DNA of 48,506 bases from Clostridium vincentii (lineage in GTDB: Bacteria; Bacillota; Clostridia; Clostridiales; Clostridiaceae). This document shows, in pieces, positions 8,728 to 17,524 of this stretch; position 1 is the stretch's first letter; each line of letters begins with the position of its first letter. The translations under genes and the position numbers were made by a program. The stretch is from positions 1 through 48,506 of the forward strand of contig NZ_PVXQ01000026.1 of the NCBI RefSeq assembly GCF_002995745.1, read 5' to 3'. The notes under the pieces are model-generated. The model had not been told where the DNA came from and ran no database searches. It saw only the letters and a list, made by a program, of their open reading frames with translations.

Positions 8728-8751
8728 GCTAATCATTTTAGAATGATTAGC
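8728..8751 (-). terminator. Hairpin between cobU and the convergent membrane gene
   Basis: A perfect 10-bp stem (8728-8737 with 8742-8751, loop TTAG) overlaps the last codons of the minus-strand gene. Read on the minus strand it is followed by TTCTTCCCTTTT, a weak T-tract. On the plus strand no T-tract follows. Confidence 0.55.
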
Positions 8752-9584
8752 AACATACAATAAATAATCATATAAATTCCGAACAGCCACTTATATAGTT
8801 TATTTTCAAACGGCTTGTCTCTTTCTGGAGCTGAAAAACAGTTCTTGAATGATCCTTTTGCCAATTTTCGCCCAAGGATTATTTCTGATATCAAGTAGGG
8901 TATAAATGGCCCTAAGATGCTCCCTATAACTAAAAAAATATAAATAGGTGTAGTAGTAAAATATCTTGAAAATATAGCTATAACTCCTAGATTTAGTACA
9001 ATATAAACTATAAAAAACTTTATATTCTCATATATTCTTTCCCAACTATTATCAGAGTATTTTGCAGTTTTGAAAAAACTATACATTTTCTTTTCGTTAT
9101 ATACAGTAGACATATTTCTTTTGTCAAGACTTTCCTTTAAGGCAGTTAGCATATCTCCTATATTTTCTAAAACTACAGTAAGTCTTATATTTCCATTAAT
9201 ATGAATAATTTTTACCCAACCCCCAGTGTACTTAATAGATGGGAACTTCAAGGCTTGTATATTTTCATAAGGAATTCTTGTTTCCCCTTTAATATTATTG
9301 TATACTATTCCTTCTTCAGTCAAAGTCACGTTTATTTTTTTGAATTTTCTATACATAACTAAATAAATGAATAGGAACTCTAAACTTAAAAGAACAATTA
9401 TCCCTATTCCAACACCTAAAATAATTGACCACAATGTAGGACTGTTTGTGGTTTTCACCCTTGATGCTAGTCCTAATGAAACAGTGGCATAACTAATAAT
9501 AAACATAAATTCAATAAATAAGAAAAACTTTGCTGGCTTTCGTAAATACTTTCTGTAAATATATTTTTCTTCCAAATTTTTCAC
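8733..9584 (-). CDS. Membrane protein with a soluble PH-like/YcxB-like middle domain
   Basis: A 283-residue protein of unknown function. Four hydrophobic segments lie at about residues 20-40, 52-76, 188-206 and 212-234, with a last one at 265-282. Between the second and third pair is a soluble stretch: KINVTLTEEGIVYNNIKGETRIPYENIQALKFPSIKYTGGWVKIIHINGNIRL. Its beta-rich pattern resembles the YcxB-like or bacterial PH domains found in small membrane proteins, but this is a judgement from the pattern only. ATG at 9584 is preceded on its strand by AAAGGTAG. It is a single gene opposite to its neighbours. Confidence 0.7.
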   Translation of the reverse strand: MKNLEEKYIYRKYLRKPAKFFLFIEFMFIISYATVSLGLASRVKTTNSPTLWSIILGVGIGIIVLLSLEFLFIYLVMYRKFKKINVTLTEEGIVYNNIKGETRIPYENIQALKFPSIKYTGGWVKIIHINGNIRLTVVLENIGDMLTALKESLDKRNMSTVYNEKKMYSFFKTAKYSDNSWERIYENIKFFIVYIVLNLGVIAIFSRYFTTTPIYIFLVIGSILGPFIPYLISEIILGRKLAKGSFKNCFSAPERDKPFENKLYKWLFGIYMIIYCMLLIILK

Positions 9585-9598
9585 TACCTTTCATATAA

Positions 9599-9630
9599 TT
9601 TGAATACATTAATATTGGGAAGTATTCAAA
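9599..9630. repeat. Inverted repeat upstream of the minus-strand membrane gene
   Basis: TTTGAATAC (9599-9607) and GTATTCAAA (9622-9630) form a perfect 9-bp inverted repeat about 15 bases before the start codon of the minus-strand gene. It could be an operator or a leader hairpin for that gene. No T-tract follows. Confidence 0.5.
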
Positions 9631-9700
9631 TATTTTATATATATGTACATATTACCTTATTATATATGAAAAAACAATAATTGGATTTATGAATGTTAAT

Positions 9701-9729
9701 TTGACAAGAGTAGGGAAATCTTCTATACT
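9701..9729 (+). promoter_or_regulatory. Promoter of the cobalamin operon
   Basis: TTGACA (9701-9706), a 17-base spacer and TATACT (9724-9729). Transcription should start near 9736, about 20 bases before the riboswitch. Confidence 0.8.
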
Positions 9730-9755
9730 AATCTAAGTAATTATAACTTAATATT

Positions 9756-9920
9756 AAGTTTAGGTGCCTTTAAATAGGTGAAAAGGGAATGTGGTTAGAA
9801 TCCACAAAGCAGCCCCCGCTACTGTATTTGATGACGAATCTTTGGTAAAGCCACTCTATATATTTATAGGGGAAGGAAAAGATAAGGATGATTCATAAGC
9901 CAGGAGACCTGCCTAAATTT
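9756..9920 (+). promoter_or_regulatory. Cobalamin (B12) riboswitch aptamer
   Basis: Contains the conserved core of the class: AAATAGGTGAAAAGGGAA, a GTGG...CCAC helix, GCAGCCCCCGCTACTGT, GATGACGAATC and the B12 box AGCCAGGAGACCTGCC (9898-9913). The closing helix pairs AAGTTTAGG (9756-9764) with CCTAAATTT (9912-9920). It lies between a good promoter and cobQ, so adenosylcobalamin or a related corrinoid is expected to turn the downstream operon off. The 249 bases from the aptamer to the cobQ SD also hold a repeat and a terminator. Confidence 0.95.
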
Positions 9921-9991
9921 ACGTTTCAAATATACTTTCGGAGGGAAGGTCTATTAGATTTTGATAGGAACTAATATAAGATTTTTATTAG

Positions 9992-10105
9992 TTGAGAATT
10001 GAAAGTTGACATCCTTTGGGTCCCCTTGTTGGGGAGTTGAAAGTTATGTATGAATCCCAAAAGGATTCAATCCTTAACTTTCAATTTTCAATTATCAATT
10101 TTCAA
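9992..10105. repeat. Small palindromic repeat (MITE-like) in the riboswitch leader
   Basis: The arms TTGAGAATTGAAAGTT (9992-10007) and AACTTTCAATTTTCAA (10076-10091) are inverted repeats with one mismatch. Inside are the hairpins CCCC-TTGTT-GGGG and GAATCC-CAAAA-GGATTC (10052-10068). The right end repeats ATTTTCAATTATCAATTTTCAA-like sequence to 10105. A shorter related copy lies at 16367-16423, so this is a dispersed element. There is no coding capacity. It sits between the aptamer and the terminator before cobQ. Confidence 0.7.
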
Positions 10106-10133
10106 AAAATTATCTTTGTTTTAAATAAATTCT

Positions 10134-10170
10134 AGTGGCAATACGTCTATATGTATTGCTGCTTTTATTT
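10134..10170 (+). terminator. Terminator before cobQ, probable riboswitch output
   Basis: An 11-bp stem with two G-U pairs, AGTGGCAATAC (10134-10144) and GTATTGCTGCT (10153-10163), then TTTATTTTG. It lies after the promoter and aptamer and about 14 bases before the cobQ SD, so it is placed to act as the off-switch of the riboswitch. Confidence 0.75.
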
Positions 10171-10199
10171 TGCCCATTTTAAAGAGAGGTGATGTGACT

Positions 10200-11690
10200 A
10201 TGGCTAAAATAATGATTCAAGGTACTGGATCATCTGTTGGTAAAAGTATTCTTGTTGCAGCATTATGCAGGATATTTAAGCAAGATGGTTATTCAGTATG
10301 TCCCTATAAATCACAAAATATGTCCTTAAATTCGTACATTACTTTAGATGGCAAGGAAATGGGTAGAGCTCAAGTTCTTCAAGCCTATGCAGCAGGAATT
10401 GAGCCCCAGGCTTTTATGAACCCAATACTTTTAAAGCCAACAGCTGATACAAAGTGTCAGGTAATTGTAAATGGAAAGGTACATAATAATAACACTGCGC
10501 AAGAATATCATAATTTGAAGCCTATGTTCAAGGACATGCTCAAGGAACAATTTATTAAGCTAGAAAAGAATTTTGACATAATTGTCATGGAAGGAGCTGG
10601 AAGCCCTGCTGAAATCAATTTAAGAGATCGAGATATTGTAAATATGGGAATGGCCGAGCTTGTAGATTCACCTGTACTTATAGTTGGAGATATTGACAAA
10701 GGAGGAGTTTTTGCTTCCCTTGCTGGTACTATGCTGCTTTTAACAGATGATGAAAAGATTCGAGTTAAGGGAACAATTATAAATAAATTCAGAGGAGATA
10801 TTAATCTTCTCAATCCTGGAATTGATATGATTGAAGAAATTATTAAAAGACCAAATTTAGGGGTTGTTCCTTATTTTAATTTAACACTTGAGGATGAAGA
10901 TGGTGCGATGGTGGAAGTAAACAGAAAAGTCACAGCACCAATAGATGTTGCAATGATAATGTTCCCACATATATCTAATTTTACAGATGTTGATTGCTTA
11001 AAATGTGAAGAGGATGTAAGTGTTAGATTTATAAGTAGCCGTGAAGAGTTTGGAAATCCAGATCTTTTAATTTTACCAGGAAGTAAGAATACTATTGAGG
11101 ATTTAAACTTTATAAGAAATTCAGGTCTTGAGGATGCAATTATAAATTATAGTGAATATGGAATACTTATAGGTATTTGTGGTGGCTATCAGATGCTTGG
11201 CAAAAAGATTAGTGACCCATTGAATATTGAAAGTAATCTTAAAAGTATAAAAGGCATGGAGATTTTGGATGTTGAAACAATAATTGAAAGTGAAAAGGTA
11301 ATGACTAGAGTTGAAGGTCATGTAACATTACCAGGGTGTAAAGGCTGTATCTATGGATATGAAATTCATATGGGAAAGACTACTATAGCTGAAGGTAGTA
11401 ATAGTTTCATAAATATAGATAAAGAAAATAATATAGAAATAAATAAAACTGATGGTATCTTTAATAAACAAGAGACTATTTTCGGTACATATATACATGG
11501 GATACTAGATTCTACACACTTTAGAGAATACTTGTTAAATAAAATAAGAGTTAAAAAATCAATTACTCAAAGGAAATCTCCAGTCTATGAAGGTTTTAGG
11601 GAACAAGAAATAAATAAACTAGCAGACATAGTTCGTAAAGCAATAGACATGGAAAAGATATATGAAATAATGAATTTAAATAGAAAATAA
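10200..11690 (+). CDS. cobQ: Cobyric acid synthase (CobQ/CbiP)
   Basis: Amidates the b, d, e and g side chains of adenosylcobyrinic acid a,c-diamide with glutamine and ATP. The N-terminal ATP-binding domain starts [26 protein letters not shown] (P-loop GTGSSVGKS), with [10 protein letters not shown] and [20 protein letters not shown]. The C-terminal glutaminase domain has the nucleophile in [12 protein letters not shown] and the catalytic histidine in [12 protein letters not shown] at 10200 follows AGAGGTGAT. An in-frame start at 10170 lies in the terminator tail and is not used. It has 496 residues, normal for the family. It is the first gene under the cobalamin riboswitch. Confidence 0.96.
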   Translation: MAKIMIQGTGSSVGKSILVAALCRIFKQDGYSVCPYKSQNMSLNSYITLDGKEMGRAQVLQAYAAGIEPQAFMNPILLKPTADTKCQVIVNGKVHNNNTAQEYHNLKPMFKDMLKEQFIKLEKNFDIIVMEGAGSPAEINLRDRDIVNMGMAELVDSPVLIVGDIDKGGVFASLAGTMLLLTDDEKIRVKGTIINKFRGDINLLNPGIDMIEEIIKRPNLGVVPYFNLTLEDEDGAMVEVNRKVTAPIDVAMIMFPHISNFTDVDCLKCEEDVSVRFISSREEFGNPDLLILPGSKNTIEDLNFIRNSGLEDAIINYSEYGILIGICGGYQMLGKKISDPLNIESNLKSIKGMEILDVETIIESEKVMTRVEGHVTLPGCKGCIYGYEIHMGKTTIAEGSNSFINIDKENNIEINKTDGIFNKQETIFGTYIHGILDSTHFREYLLNKIRVKKSITQRKSPVYEGFREQEINKLADIVRKAIDMEKIYEIMNLNRK

Positions 11691-11712
11691 TTTAAAGGTA
11701 GGTAAATACATA

Positions 11713-12660
11713 ATGAAAAAAATAATGAAAACTTTAACGACAATATTAATTACAATGACAATGATAGCTACTTTTACAGCATGCACAAGTGGTAATAAGA
11801 CAGATAGTTCATCAAATACTAAAAGTGAAGCAGTGCAAACTGTATATCCTTATACATTTACAGACTCAAAGGGCGATGAAATTGTTATTGAAAGTGAACC
11901 AAAGAAAATTATTTCCATAGCTCCAAGCGTCACTGAATTAATTTATGCTCTTGGAAAGGGTGATGAACTTCTTGGAAGAACAGATTATTGTGATTACCCA
12001 GAAGAAGTAGCTGATGTAGAAAGCATTGGGTCATTAACAGATCCCAATATAGAAAAGATTATTGAATTACAACCGGATATAGTAATTGCATCAACACATT
12101 TTAAAGATGATGTAGCTAAAAAGTTACAGGATTTAGGTATTAAGATAGTTGTTTTAAAAGATTCTAAAAGTATTGATGGGTCATATGAATCAATAAATAA
12201 ATTAGGGCAAATGCTAAATGCACAAGATAAGGCTGAAGACGTCGTTGATTCAAGTAAGAAAAAGATTGAAGAAATAAAGGAAAAGGTTGAAGGTGCAGAA
12301 ACACCAAAAGCTTATTACGTTGTAGGTTTTGGCAAAAGTGGCGATTTTACTGCAACTGGAGATACTTTTATATCAGAAATGTTAAGTATTGCAGGTGCAA
12401 AGAATATAGCACAGGATGCTACTGGATGGAAGTATAGCCTTGAAAAAATAATTGAAAATGATCCAGAATATATAATAATATCAAAAAAATCTGGAATGAA
12501 GGATCAATTTATGACAACTGATGGCTATAAAGAATTATCAGCTGTAAAAAATGATAAGGTTTTTGAAATAGATGATGATTTAGTTAATAGGCAAGGTCCT
12601 AGAATTGCAGATGGAGTAGAAGCCTTAGCTAAAATTATTCATCCAGATCTATTTAAATAG
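11713..12660 (+). CDS. btuF: Corrinoid ABC transporter substrate-binding lipoprotein (BtuF-like)
   Basis: A 315-residue cluster-A binding protein. The signal peptide is followed by a lipobox, TFTAC, with Cys24 as the lipid anchor, then a Ser/Asn/Lys-rich linker. The mature part has the usual IISIAPSVTELIYALGKGDELLGRTDYCDYPEE start, LTDPNIEKIIELQPDIVIAS and a long connecting helix near residues 165-190. The same fold serves haem and siderophore uptake, but the position under a B12 riboswitch between cobQ and btuC argues for cobalamin or cobinamide. SD AAAGGTAGG. Confidence 0.88.
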   Translation: MKKIMKTLTTILITMTMIATFTACTSGNKTDSSSNTKSEAVQTVYPYTFTDSKGDEIVIESEPKKIISIAPSVTELIYALGKGDELLGRTDYCDYPEEVADVESIGSLTDPNIEKIIELQPDIVIASTHFKDDVAKKLQDLGIKIVVLKDSKSIDGSYESINKLGQMLNAQDKAEDVVDSSKKKIEEIKEKVEGAETPKAYYVVGFGKSGDFTATGDTFISEMLSIAGAKNIAQDATGWKYSLEKIIENDPEYIIISKKSGMKDQFMTTDGYKELSAVKNDKVFEIDDDLVNRQGPRIADGVEALAKIIHPDLFK

Positions 12661-12669
12661 GTATAAGTT

Positions 12670-13716
12670 ATGAATAAAGTAATTATAAAGAAAAGAAAAA
12701 CTTTGTTTATTACACTATTGCTAGTTTATATAATACTTGCTGTGGTTGCTACCTCTTTGGGGGCAGCAACTATAAAACCTTACACTGTATTAACAGGCAT
12801 TTTAGGTAAAATACCCTTTTTAGGACAATATATAAATAGCAATGTATCAGAAACAGATTCTCTTATAATATTTATGGTAAGGATGCCGAGAATTATTATG
12901 GCAAGTTTAGTTGGTATAGGCCTTTCAGTAGTTGGCGCATCATTCCAATCCTTATTTAAAAATCCCATGGCAGATCCTTATGTCCTGGGAATATCCTCTG
13001 GTGCAGCACTAGGTGCAGTTCTTGCAATGGTACTAAACATTCCAAGTTCCGGGGCCTCTTTGAGTATTGTAACCATATCAGCATTTATAGGTGCTGTAGT
13101 TACAACTATTCTTGTTTATAATATAGCTCAGGTTAGAGGACGGGTAACAACAACTAATCTATTACTTGCAGGTTGTGCAGTTAGCTTTTTAATGTCATCT
13201 ATGATTTCAATAATAATGGTTTTTAATCAACAAGATGTTAATAAAATAGTTTTTTGGATGATGGGAAGTTTTAATGCTTCAAGCTGGAAAAACATTTGTA
13301 TAGTAGCTCCTATTATATTAATTGGCACAATAGTTATATACTTTTATTATAAGGATTTTAATTTAATGTTAACTGGGGAAGATAATGCAAAGAGTTTAGG
13401 TACTGATACAGAAAAAATAAAGAAAATTATAATATTACTTTCCTCTATGATTGTAGCAGTAAGCGTTTCTTTTTCAGGAATAATTGGTTTTGTAGGATTT
13501 TTAGTACCTCATATGATTAGAATTGTATTTGGCCCTAATAATAAAGCATTGATTCCGTTATCGGCAATAGGTGGAGCTACTTTTCTTCTCTTCTCAGATA
13601 CTATTGCAAGAACAATAGCCGCTCCAGCTGAATTGCCTGTAGGATCCGTTACAGCATTAATTGGTGCTCCATATTTCATATATCTACTTATAAAAATGAA
13701 AAAAAGGAGTGGCTAG
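12670..13716 (+). CDS. btuC: Corrinoid ABC transporter permease (BtuC/FecCD family)
   Basis: A 348-residue permease with about ten membrane segments. Family marks are VRMPRIIMASLVGIGLSVVGASFQSLFKNPMADPYVLGISSGAALGA in the first third and GFVGFLVPHMIRIVFGPNN near residue 272, the cytoplasmic loop that touches the ATPase. It forms the membrane channel for the substrate delivered by the BtuF-like protein. It starts nine bases after btuF and ends two bases before the ATPase gene, so the three are translated as a block. Confidence 0.92.
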   Translation: MNKVIIKKRKTLFITLLLVYIILAVVATSLGAATIKPYTVLTGILGKIPFLGQYINSNVSETDSLIIFMVRMPRIIMASLVGIGLSVVGASFQSLFKNPMADPYVLGISSGAALGAVLAMVLNIPSSGASLSIVTISAFIGAVVTTILVYNIAQVRGRVTTTNLLLAGCAVSFLMSSMISIIMVFNQQDVNKIVFWMMGSFNASSWKNICIVAPIILIGTIVIYFYYKDFNLMLTGEDNAKSLGTDTEKIKKIIILLSSMIVAVSVSFSGIIGFVGFLVPHMIRIVFGPNNKALIPLSAIGGATFLLFSDTIARTIAAPAELPVGSVTALIGAPYFIYLLIKMKKRSG

Positions 13717-13718
13717 AA

Positions 13719-14492
13719 TTGAAAGAAGAAATTAAAGTAAAAGACCTGAATTTCTCTTATGAGACAAAGGTTATTTTAAAAGATATAAACCTAAGCTTTA
13801 GTAAAGGTAATTTTTATTCTGTAATTGGACCTAATGGCTCAGGGAAATCTACATTTATTAAAAATATATCAAAAATATTACCATCAGGAGATAATAGTGT
13901 ATTTATAGATGGCATAGATATTTCTACTATCAAAAATAAAAAGCTAGCTCAAACAATGGCTGTAATCTCTCAGGATATAATAATAGAATATGATTTTACG
14001 GTTTTTGATATAGTAATGATGGGAAGAAGTCCCTATAAAAGAAGATTTGAAGATTTTAATATTGAGGATGAGAAAATAGTTGAAAAATATATGAAAGCTA
14101 CGGATACATGGTATTTAAAGGATAAACTTATTACCGAATTAAGTGGTGGAGAAACTCAAAGGGTAATAGCTGCAAGAGCTTTAACCCAAGAAACAGATAT
14201 AATTTTACTTGATGAACCTACCTCACACTTAGATATACAATATCAAATAGAATTCTTAAAGATATTTAAGAGTTTAAAAGTGGATAAAGTTATTATAGCT
14301 GTCTTACATGATTTGAATTTAGCATCAATTTTTAGTGATGAGATAATATTAATTAATAAAGGTGAAGTTGTATCAAAAGGTCTTCCTTGGCAAGTTATAA
14401 ACAAAAAGAATATCAAGGAAGTTTATAACCTTTCAGTAGAAGTTTTTGAAAATCCAATAAGTAAATGTCCATATATAATTCCTATATTGTAG
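13719..14492 (+). CDS. btuD: Corrinoid ABC transporter ATPase (BtuD-like)
   Basis: A 257-residue ATP-binding subunit. Walker A is GPNGSGKST, the Q-loop is VISQDII, the signature is ELSGGETQRVIAARAL, Walker B is IILLDEPTSHLD and the H-loop is VLHDLNLA. It drives import through the BtuC-like permease. The likely start is TTG at 13719 with AGGAG at 13705-13709; no ATG fits near the N-terminus. It is followed three bases later by the SD region of cbiA. Confidence 0.92.
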   Translation: MKEEIKVKDLNFSYETKVILKDINLSFSKGNFYSVIGPNGSGKSTFIKNISKILPSGDNSVFIDGIDISTIKNKKLAQTMAVISQDIIIEYDFTVFDIVMMGRSPYKRRFEDFNIEDEKIVEKYMKATDTWYLKDKLITELSGGETQRVIAARALTQETDIILLDEPTSHLDIQYQIEFLKIFKSLKVDKVIIAVLHDLNLASIFSDEIILINKGEVVSKGLPWQVINKKNIKEVYNLSVEVFENPISKCPYIIPIL

Positions 14493-14504
14493 GCGGTGAA
14501 AAAT

Positions 14505-15845
14505 ATGAAAAGTATAATAATATCTTCAAATTGTAGCGGTGGAGGTAAAAGCACCTTTACTTTAGCTCTAATGAAAGCATTAATTAATAGAAAATATGAT
14601 GTTCAAGGCTATAAAGTAGGTCCAGATTACATAGATACAGCCTTTCATACCCATGTTTGTGGAAAATCTTCTAGAAACTTAGATTTATTTATGATGGGCG
14701 ATAAAGGTGTGAAATCATCATTTGCAAAAGGTAAAGGTAATATAGGCATAATAGAAGGCGCCATGGGTCTCTATGATGGTTTAGGATATGATAGTAAATA
14801 TTCAACTTATCATTTATCTAAGTTTCTAAGTATTCCTATAATTCTTGTAATAACTCCAAGGGCTCAAAGCAATACACTTTGTGCTGAACTTATGGGACTA
14901 TTAAATTATGAGAATGCAGATATCAAAGGGGTAGTACTTAATAATATTTCAAAAGATTATTACAAACTTTTGAAAAGGATGATAGAAAATAATACTCCTT
15001 TAAAAGTATTTGGATACATGCCAAAAGACGAGAGAATTATACTTGAAAGTAGGCATTTAGGCTTAATTCAAAGTAGTGAAATAGATGATTTAGATGAAAA
15101 AGTTGATCTTTCGTCCAAAATCCTAGAAGATCATATTCAAATAGAAGAAATAATAAACTGCTTAGAAGTAAAACCAGAGTCCCATGAACAATATATCCCC
15201 TCTAAGAATAAATCTTTGAAAATAGGATATGCCTTTGATAAAGCTTTTAGCTTTTACTATAAAGATAATTTAGAATTATTTGAAGACATAGGAGAATTAA
15301 TTCCTTTTAGTCCCTTAAAGTCTAAAAAGCTACCAGAAAACATAGATTTTCTCTATATTGGAGGTGGCTATCCGGAGGTTTTTGAAGAGGAACTTAGCAA
15401 AAACAAGGATCTTTTAAGTGATATAAAAAACAAATTAGAAAAGGGACTTCCTGCCTATGCTGAATGTGGTGGCCTTATGTATTTAACTAAGGGTTCAGAG
15501 AGAAACAATTTGGTAGGATTTTTTAATGGAATGTATAAGCTTACTGATAAACTTGTGAATTTTGGATATGCTAAGCTTCAAGTATCAAAAGAGAATAATA
15601 TTTTTCCTAAAGGTCTGGAGATAAACTGTCAGGAGTTTCATAAAAGTTTTGTGGAACTTAAAGAGTCAACAATATTTAGTTTATCTAAAAATTACTATGA
15701 AGAAAAAAAATGGCATTGTGGTTACTTGAAAAAAAATGTTATTGCTTGTTATGCACATATTTATTTCTATGGGAATATGGAGTTTTTCAATAGTTTAATA
15801 GAATTAGCAAAATCTTATAAGAGTGAGGAGATTAATAATGGATAG
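14505..15845 (+). CDS. cbiA: Cobyrinic acid a,c-diamide synthase (CbiA)
   Basis: Amidates the a and c acetate side chains of the corrin ring with glutamine and ATP. The N-terminal domain has P-loop SSNCSGGGKSTFTLAL and KVGPDYIDTAFHTHVCG. EGAMGLYDGLG is the conserved second nucleotide motif, and GGGYPEVFEEEL with the glutaminase cysteine in PAYAECGGLMYLT follows. ATG at 14505 is preferred to GTG at 14496 because AGGCGGTG is then a well-spaced SD. Its presence means the cell handles corrinoids from the cobyrinic acid stage, although ring-building genes are not in the window. It overlaps cobO by eight bases. Confidence 0.94.
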   Translation: MKSIIISSNCSGGGKSTFTLALMKALINRKYDVQGYKVGPDYIDTAFHTHVCGKSSRNLDLFMMGDKGVKSSFAKGKGNIGIIEGAMGLYDGLGYDSKYSTYHLSKFLSIPIILVITPRAQSNTLCAELMGLLNYENADIKGVVLNNISKDYYKLLKRMIENNTPLKVFGYMPKDERIILESRHLGLIQSSEIDDLDEKVDLSSKILEDHIQIEEIINCLEVKPESHEQYIPSKNKSLKIGYAFDKAFSFYYKDNLELFEDIGELIPFSPLKSKKLPENIDFLYIGGGYPEVFEEELSKNKDLLSDIKNKLEKGLPAYAECGGLMYLTKGSERNNLVGFFNGMYKLTDKLVNFGYAKLQVSKENNIFPKGLEINCQEFHKSFVELKESTIFSLSKNYYEEKKWHCGYLKKNVIACYAHIYFYGNMEFFNSLIELAKSYKSEEINNG

Positions 15846-16377
15846 CTTAGAAAGAGGGTATGTCCAAGTCTATACAGGAAATGGGAAAGGAAAGACAACT
15901 GCAGCCGTAGGTCAAGCTGTTAGGTCAGTAGGAAACGGTCTAAAGGTATATATGCTACAATTTCTTAAAACTGATCCAACAGGAGAGCTTGAAACAGCAA
16001 AATTATTTGGAGATAAATTTCAGATTTTCAGATTTGAAAGTAAAAAGGGGTTCTTTTGGAATCTAACTGATGAGGAAAAAGTAATTCTGCAAAGTGAAAT
16101 AAATACAGCTTATAATTTTGCAATTGAAGTAATTAAAAATAATAGCTGCGATGTATTTATATTAGATGAAATCATGGGAATATTATCTAACAAACTGCTA
16201 ACTGAAGGACAAGTAATAGATCTTATAGATAAAAAACCAATTAATATGGAGTTAATTCTAACTGGAAGAAATGTACCTGATTCAATAATTGATAAAGCAG
16301 ATTTAGTAACAGAAATGAAATGTGTTAAACATTATATGGATAAAGGGGTCTATACTAGAAAAGGAATTGAGAGTTGA
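15838..16377 (+). CDS. cobO: Corrinoid adenosyltransferase (CobO/BtuR/CobA type)
   Basis: Transfers the 5'-deoxyadenosyl group of ATP to Co(I) corrinoids. It is 179 residues long with YVQVYTGNGKGKTTAAVGQAVRSVG (P-loop GNGKGKTT), the VYMLQFLKT strand, VFILDEIMG and LILTGRNVPDSIIDKADLVTEM, all standard for the CobA type. ATG at 15838 has GAGGAG as SD and overlaps the end of cbiA. The last codons, GIES, fall in the start of a dispersed repeat (16367-16423), so the original C-terminus may have been a few residues different. The stop overlaps the start of cobT. Confidence 0.93.
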   Translation: MDSLERGYVQVYTGNGKGKTTAAVGQAVRSVGNGLKVYMLQFLKTDPTGELETAKLFGDKFQIFRFESKKGFFWNLTDEEKVILQSEINTAYNFAIEVIKNNSCDVFILDEIMGILSNKLLTEGQVIDLIDKKPINMELILTGRNVPDSIIDKADLVTEMKCVKHYMDKGVYTRKGIES

Positions 16378-16423
16378 AATTTGATACCCAAAGGGTGCGC
16401 CCTTGTGGGGAAATTGAAAGTTT
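16367..16423 (+). repeat. Second copy of the palindromic repeat, on the cobO/cobT junction
   Basis: This stretch can be aligned base by base to the left half of the repeat at 9992: TTGAGAGTTGAAATTTGA, then a GGGT...CCCTTG-TGGGG hairpin and TTGAAAGTT. By eye about four fifths of the positions agree. Its own CCCAAAGGG/CCCTTGTGGG arms form a hairpin. It supplies the cobO stop codon, the likely cobT start and about the first 16 codons of cobT. Confidence 0.65.
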
Positions 16424-17501
16424 AGAAAATGCGTTGAAAAAAATAACCCCTTCAAATAAAACCATAATGAAAGAATGTATAGAACGCTGGGATGGCATTG
16501 CAAAACCTCTTAGAAGCCTTGGGACTCTTGAGGAGGCTGTAGTAAAAATTGCTGGAATAACTGAGAATATCAATGTGAATATAGATAAAAAAGCATTAAT
16601 TATTATGTGCGCAGATAATGGAGTTGTAAAAGAGAATATTACTCAAACGGGTAGTGAAGTTACAGCAATAGTTGCAGAAAATTTCACCAAAAGAAAAGCA
16701 ACTGTAAGTATAATGGCAGGAGTTTCAAAAACTGATGTCTTTACTGTTGATATTGGAATAGAGAGAGATATGGAGAATAGTTTAGATATAAATGAAGAGG
16801 TTCTCCCTTTTAGAATATTAAATAGAAAGATTTCTTATGGAACTAGAAATTTATATTTAGAACCTGCTATGACTCAAGAACAAACAATAGCCGCAATTGA
16901 AGTAGGAATTAATTTAGTAAAAGAACTTAAAAAGAAGAATTATAATATAATTGCTACAGGAGAAATGGGCATTGGCAATACTACTACAAGTAGTGCGATA
17001 ACTTCAGTATTATTAAATGAACCTGTTGAACTTGTTACAGGTAAAGGGGCTGGCCTTTCTTCTAGTGGATTAGAAAGAAAAATACATGTAATTAAAGAAT
17101 CAATTAAATTAAATAAACCAAAGGTTGAGGATCCAATTGATGTTTTATCTAAGGTTGGAGGCCTTGATATTGCAGGGCTTGTTGGGGTATTTATAGGTGG
17201 TGCAACCTTCAAAATTCCAATAGTAATTGATGGTTTTATATCAGCTGTTGCAGCATTAATAGCAATTAGACTTGAACCACTAGTGATTGGTTATATTCTG
17301 CCTTCACATGTATCAAAGGAACCAGCAGGAGAAATGGTTTTAAATAAGCTTGGATTAACACCTTTTATAAACTGTGGAATGTTTCTAGGGGAAGGTACGG
17401 GTGCAATAGCTGTATTTCCAATATTAGAAATGGCCTGTAATGTTTATAGAGATATGAGTACTTTTAGTGAAATCCATGTTGAAGAGTATAAACAATTATA
17501 A
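16374..17501 (+). CDS. cobT: Nicotinate-nucleotide:dimethylbenzimidazole phosphoribosyltransferase (CobT)
   Basis: Activates the lower-ligand base by making alpha-ribazole phosphate from nicotinate mononucleotide. Family marks are ERWDGIAKPLRSLGTLEEAVVKIAGI, MCADNGVVKENITQTG, TGEMGIGNTTTSSAI, GKGAGLSSSGLERKI and the catalytic glutamate in MFLGEGTGAIAVFP. Homology begins at about residue 16 (SLENALKKITP). The first 15 residues are encoded by the repeat at 16367-16423 and look foreign. The start is unclear: TTG at 16374 overlaps the cobO stop but lacks a good SD, and GTG at 16395 or TTG at 16434 are alternatives. The long N-terminus makes it slightly longer than usual. Confidence 0.93.
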   Translation: MKFDTQRVRPCGEIESLENALKKITPSNKTIMKECIERWDGIAKPLRSLGTLEEAVVKIAGITENINVNIDKKALIIMCADNGVVKENITQTGSEVTAIVAENFTKRKATVSIMAGVSKTDVFTVDIGIERDMENSLDINEEVLPFRILNRKISYGTRNLYLEPAMTQEQTIAAIEVGINLVKELKKKNYNIIATGEMGIGNTTTSSAITSVLLNEPVELVTGKGAGLSSSGLERKIHVIKESIKLNKPKVEDPIDVLSKVGGLDIAGLVGVFIGGATFKIPIVIDGFISAVAALIAIRLEPLVIGYILPSHVSKEPAGEMVLNKLGLTPFINCGMFLGEGTGAIAVFPILEMACNVYRDMSTFSEIHVEEYKQL

Positions 17502-17524
17502 TTTACATTAAGCTGAAGGGAGCG

